Positions 61,548 to 64,000 of a stretch of 64,000 bases of DNA are shown here, piece by piece (position 1 is the stretch's first letter; each line of letters opens with the position of its first letter). Position numbers and translations under genes: made by a program. The DNA comes from Aurantiacibacter rhizosphaerae. GTDB lineage: Bacteria > Pseudomonadota > Alphaproteobacteria > Sphingomonadales > Sphingomonadaceae. The DNA lies in contig NZ_WUBR01000002.1 in the NCBI RefSeq assembly GCF_009807005.1, positions 744,001 through 808,000 on the forward strand. The letters are read 5' to 3'. The notes beneath the pieces are model-generated. The model ran no database searches, was not told where the DNA came from, and saw nothing but the letters and a program-made list of their open reading frames with translations.

Positions 61548-62093
61548 TTACGCGGCCTTTGCGCCGGCCATTTGCGCTGTCTGATTAAGAGCGCGGACGT
61601 AGCGCCGGGCCAGCACCAGTTCCCCGCCGCGCGCTGCGCATGGGGTGGGCGTGATCTCGCCCGTTTCGGTAAAGCCCGCGCTTCGCAGCACCTTGCCGCT
61701 GGCGGTGTTTTCCAGGAAATGGCCCGCGTTCACGTGATCCACGCCCAGCGCCGCCGCCATATCCAGCACGCCACGCACCGCCTCGCTGGCATAGCCGCGC
61801 CGCTGCCACTTGCGCCCGATCCAATAGCCCAGTTCATGCCCGTTTTCATCGCGTTCGATACCGATCTGGCCGATCACCGGGGCACCGGAAAGCTCCGGCA
61901 GGGTGATCGAGAATTTCATGGCTCCGGCAGGCGCGGGCCTGCGGCAATGCATTTTCGCATCGGCCGCGCTGTATGGCCACGGCGCGCGGGCCAGCATGCT
62001 GACCACGTTGAAATCAGCGATGCCGCGATAGATATCGCGCCAGTCTTCGGGGAATATGGGCCGCAGGAACAGCCGATCGGTACGCATGAACAT
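61548..62093 (-). CDS. GNAT N-acetyltransferase, RimJ/RimL-like
   Basis: 181 residues starting MFMRTDRLFLRPIFPEDWRDIYRGI, the opening of RimJ/RimL-like GNAT proteins. LGYWIGRKWQRRGYASEAVRGVLDMA is the acetyl-CoA-binding motif. Substrate unknown; ribosomal protein or antibiotic acetylation are both possible. GGGGAG lies 7 nt before ATG 62093. The long frame up to 62258 passes through the terminator of rpmA and is rejected. Confidence 0.88.
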   Translation of the reverse strand: MFMRTDRLFLRPIFPEDWRDIYRGIADFNVVSMLARAPWPYSAADAKMHCRRPAPAGAMKFSITLPELSGAPVIGQIGIERDENGHELGYWIGRKWQRRGYASEAVRGVLDMAAALGVDHVNAGHFLENTASGKVLRSAGFTETGEITPTPCAARGGELVLARRYVRALNQTAQMAGAKAA

Positions 62094-62192
62094 TGTTATT
62101 CTCCCCAATACCGAATGCCCGCCTCCATTGGGCCGTCGGTGTTTCAGAACGAAGTCTGCCCGGCTGGACAGGCTGCTTTTGGAAGGAGAATC

Positions 62193-62221
62193 AAAAAAGG
62201 AGACGGGGCGGCCCCATCTCC
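62193..62221 (-). terminator. Rho-independent terminator of rplU-rpmA
   Basis: On the minus strand GGAGA-T-GGGG pairs with CCCC-G-TCTCC around CCG, one mismatch, followed by a T-run (plus 62193-62198 is AAAAAA). Two more hairpins precede it: AAGGGGCCATCC/GGATGGTCCCTT (62248-62276) and a 6-nt stem near 62231-62249. Confidence 0.87.
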
Positions 62222-62291
62222 TTCCAATTTTCGAGCAACTTGGGCTCGAAGGGACCATCCCGGTGGATGGCCCCTTTATCGAGTCATCCGG

Positions 62292-62561
62292 TTATTCGGC
62301 GGCTTGCGCCATCGCGTCGACCGATACGTATTTGCGGCCGAGCTTGCCGTCGTGGAAGCGGACCTTGCCAGCTTCCAGCGCGAACAGCGTGTGGTCCTTG
62401 CCCATGCCTACATTGACACCGGGATAGAACTTCGTGCCGCGCTGACGCACGATAATGTTGCCAGGAATCACATCCTGGCTGCCGAATTTCTTCACACCAA
62501 GGCGGCGACCTGCTGAGTCGCGACCGTTACGTGATGAACCGCCTGCTTTTTTATGTGCCAT
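62292..62561 (-). CDS. rpmA: 50S ribosomal protein L27
   Basis: 89 residues. [18 protein letters not shown] is the invariant start of bL27, whose N-terminus reaches the peptidyl-transferase centre; [21 protein letters not shown] follows. It ends at 62292 with a stop before the multi-hairpin region. It lies 12 nt downstream of rplU on the same strand, the universal L21-L27 pair. Confidence 0.97.
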   Translation of the reverse strand: MAHKKAGGSSRNGRDSAGRRLGVKKFGSQDVIPGNIIVRQRGTKFYPGVNVGMGKDHTLFALEAGKVRFHDGKLGRKYVSVDAMAQAAE

Positions 62562-62573
62562 GGTTCGAAATCC

Positions 62574-63083
62574 TTACTTCTTGTCGGCCGACGAATCGGC
62601 GCTCTTCTTGGTCGCAGCAGCCTTCTTCGGGGCTGCCTTCTTGGCCGCAGGCTTCTTGTCGGCGGCAGCTTCCTTCTTGGGAGCAGCCTTCTTAGCCGGA
62701 GCCTTCTTGGCCTCTTCCTGAGGAGCCTCGTCCTTCGGAGCGGCTTCAGCCTTCTTGGCCGGTGCCTTCTTCGCGGCGGCCTTGCCTTCGCCAACGCCCA
62801 CGATGCGCAGCAACGTCATGTGCTGGCGGTGGCCGTTCTTGCGGCGATAGTTGTGACGGCGACGCTTTTTGAAAACGGTCACCTTCTCACTCTTGGCCTG
62901 GGCGATAACCTCAGCCGAAACCGTTACCTTGGACGCATCGGCCATGTCGGCGCCTTCGCCGGCCAGCAATACATCTTCAAGAACGATCGTGTCGCCAGCG
63001 TCACCCGCCAGCTTCTCGACTGCGATCTTGTCTCCTTCGGCGACGCGGTACTGCTTGCCGCCCGTGCGCACTACTGCGAACAT
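62574..63083 (-). CDS. rplU: 50S ribosomal protein L21 with long Lys/Ala-rich C-terminal tail
   Basis: 169 residues. The first 97 are normal bL21 ([41 protein letters not shown]). From about residue 98 a 70-residue low-complexity tail built of Lys, Ala, Pro and Glu ([12 protein letters not shown] type repeats) follows, ending [11 protein letters not shown]. Such tails occur in sphingomonad L21 and resemble histone H1 tails. ATG 63083 with the Shine-Dalgarno not obvious; TTG 63092 is the in-frame alternative. The promoter and a leader terminator-like hairpin lie upstream. Confidence 0.95.
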   Translation of the reverse strand: MFAVVRTGGKQYRVAEGDKIAVEKLAGDAGDTIVLEDVLLAGEGADMADASKVTVSAEVIAQAKSEKVTVFKKRRRHNYRRKNGHRQHMTLLRIVGVGEGKAAAKKAPAKKAEAAPKDEAPQEEAKKAPAKKAAPKKEAAADKKPAAKKAAPKKAAATKKSADSSADKK

Positions 63084-63161
63084 GGTGATCAAATCCGTTT
63101 ATCTGGTGTCTTCAGCTGCACACCTGCCCGAGCTTATCCCAGGCCAATCCACAGCAACGAC

Positions 63162-63184
63162 AAAAAAGGCGCCCGCAGGGCACC
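63162..63184 (-). terminator. Terminator-like hairpin in the rplU leader
   Basis: On the minus strand GGTGCCC-TGC-GGGCGCC (63184-63168, one G-T wobble) is followed by TTTTTT (63167-63162). The upstream gene is divergent, so there is no minus-strand gene for it to end. It lies about 80 nt before the rplU start codon and directly after the predicted promoter. Confidence 0.6.
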
Positions 63185-63197
63185 GGAAAGAGCGCTG

Positions 63198-63226
63198 CCG
63201 TTAGGCGAAGCGCTGATAGCTGTCAA
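63198..63226 (-). promoter_or_regulatory. Predicted rplU promoter
   Basis: On the minus strand a perfect TTGACA (63226-63221), a 17-bp spacer and a weak -10-position TAACGG (63203-63198). Predicted transcription start is around 63191, giving a leader of about 107 nt. Only the -35 hexamer is strong. Confidence 0.45.
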
Positions 63227-63300
63227 CCGTCACATGCCCGAATCGAAACCCGAAATGCGCGCTGGAAAGCTTTCGGGGACGAATGTAGGGAATGGCGCAT

Positions 63301-63801
63301 ATGGTGCAAGTCTTTCGCCTCCTCCCGCTCGCCCTTTTCCCGCTGGTTGCCGCCTGTGCCGCAACGGGCGATGAATATCCCTCCCTGTCCACCCGCGATA
63401 TAGAGCGCACGGGAGGCGTGATGGAGGTTGAGCCTGCCCCGCCCCCGCCGCAGCCAGCGCCGGAAAAACTGGCTACGCTGGATGAACTTGCGGCCACCGC
63501 CCGCGCAGCCCATGCGCAATTTCTGGCCGCTGCGCCGCGGGCTCGCTCTCTTGCCGCGTCCGCCAGCGGCGCAGCGCCAGGCAGCGAGCGCTGGGCCGTG
63601 GCGCAGGTGGCCATCGCCGATCTGGAGAGCAAGCGGAGCGAGGTGATGATCGCCCTTGCAGATATCGACAGGATTTTCGTGGAAGCCGCCACCTCTGCGC
63701 AAGACACCGATTCGGTAACCGCGGTGCGCACCGAGATCGATGCGCTGGTGGCGGAGGAAAACGCCGTGATCAGCGGTTTGCTCGCCACGGTAGGGCGATA
63801 G
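63301..63801 (+). CDS. Hypothetical lipoprotein
   Basis: 166 residues, family not recognised. A lipobox LVAAC (C19) follows a hydrophobic core. The first 60 mature residues are Pro/Glu-rich (EVEPAPPPPQPAPEK), the rest helical and Ala-rich, probably coiled (LATLDELAATARAAHAQFLAAAPR). ATG 63301 is preferred, because AGGGA (63287-63291) sits 9 nt upstream of it but abuts the alternative ATG 63292. The FNR-type gene starts 7 nt after its stop. Confidence 0.7.
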   Translation: MVQVFRLLPLALFPLVAACAATGDEYPSLSTRDIERTGGVMEVEPAPPPPQPAPEKLATLDELAATARAAHAQFLAAAPRARSLAASASGAAPGSERWAVAQVAIADLESKRSEVMIALADIDRIFVEAATSAQDTDSVTAVRTEIDALVAEENAVISGLLATVGR

Positions 63802-63808
63802 ATCGCGC

Positions 63809-64000
63809 ATGAGCCTGGCCTGCGAAACCTGCCCCGTGCGTGACAGTGCCGCCTGTGCTGTGCTGAGCGAGGATGAACGCGCAGAGCTGGCCAAAGCGGG
63901 CCGCACGCGCAGGCTGAAAAGGGGGGAGCTGCTGTTCGCCGCAGGGGACGAGGATACAGCCTGCGCCACGCTGATATCGGGCGCGCTGAAGGTGACATCC
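63809..64000 (+). CDS. Crp/Fnr-family regulator, FnrN-type, cut by window edge
   Basis: The first 64 residues only. MSLACETCPVRDSAAC gives C5-x2-C8-x7-C16, the cysteine spacing of FnrN/AadR-type oxygen sensors that bind a 4Fe-4S cluster. The cyclic-nucleotide-binding-fold strand FAAGDEDTACATLISGALKVTS follows. C52 is an extra cysteine; the expected fourth cluster ligand lies past the edge. FnrN-type proteins activate microaerobic genes. It starts 7 nt after the lipoprotein stop. Confidence 0.82.
   Translation, partial: MSLACETCPVRDSAACAVLSEDERAELAKAGRTRRLKRGELLFAAGDEDTACATLISGALKVTS

Noticed and set aside
1-64000. Anti-phage defence island, CRISPR array, prophage or transposon
   Set aside because: No regularly spaced repeats, no transposase/integrase, no restriction, toxin-antitoxin or defence-type genes were found; the content is conserved chromosomal.

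Overview
The window is a piece of ordinary, gene-dense, high-GC alphaproteobacterial chromosome. Gene content and order (tsaB-rimI-mucR-fur-plsC-miaB-phoH-ybeY-corC; mutY next to DUF721-dsbA-smc; an L21 with a long Lys/Ala tail; a FnrN-type regulator; a plant/alphaproteobacterial-type gshA) fit the order Sphingomonadales, most likely family Erythrobacteraceae. This assignment is inferred from family resemblance and synteny, not from a database search. I see no rRNA, CRISPR array, prophage, transposase or integron. One tRNA (Gln, anticodon TTG) is present.

Layout. 1-10.2 kb: an AmpG-like MFS gene cut by the window edge, a YghU-type glutathione transferase, tRNA-Gln, a VOC protein, an aromatic-acid MFS transporter, a retropepsin-like membrane protease, the ergothioneine pair egtB-egtD, a MASE1-PAS-GGDEF diguanylate cyclase and a class II DAHP synthase. 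10.2-22.6 kb: a large secreted M16 peptidase, then a housekeeping run on the plus strand: Nfu Fe-S carrier, RutE-like reductase, tsaB-rimI, MucR regulator, fur-plsC-miaB and phoH-ybeY-corC. 22.7-31.3 kb: a LysR regulator with a secreted double NTF2-fold protein, a cyclophilin, mgtE, an SLC13-RCK permease, an OmpA-family protein and a cyclase-family lipoprotein. 31.3-41.9 kb: a small disordered protein, the serine hydrolase-nudC-DsbA(FrnE) operon, mutY, and DUF721(DciA-like)-dsbA-thioredoxin lipoprotein-smc. 41.9-50.3 kb: an orphan of lower GC, soxR with a divergent VOC gene, gshA, rsmE, ubiA, an ICMT-like membrane protein and bamB with its YfgM-like partner. 50.4-64 kb: glycosyltransferase/hydrolase pair, selO, DUF3617 protein, astD, rarD, patatin-pyrC, ygfZ, a TetR regulator with a divergent PF10118 protein, a GNAT acetyltransferase, rplU-rpmA, a lipoprotein and the start of an FNR-type regulator.

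How the genes connect. Thiol and redox chemistry recurs: gshA makes gamma-glutamylcysteine, EgtB/EgtD make ergothioneine intermediates, YghU uses glutathione, three DsbA-fold proteins handle disulfides, and SoxR sits beside a textbook SoxR-box promoter driving a VOC gene. RNA maturation and translation are the second theme: TsaB, RimI, MiaB, YbeY, RsmE, L21, L27 and YgfZ (which supports MiaB). Genes in operons are packed with 1- or 4-base stop/start overlaps.

No obviously new multi-gene system is visible. The most interesting signals are regulatory. Two hairpins bury the Shine-Dalgarno sequence of a gene: the diguanylate cyclase (start codon buried too) and an 81-residue protein. A terminator-like hairpin lies between the rplU promoter and its start codon, a SoxR box has exact promoter geometry, and a candidate TetR operator sits inside a promoter.
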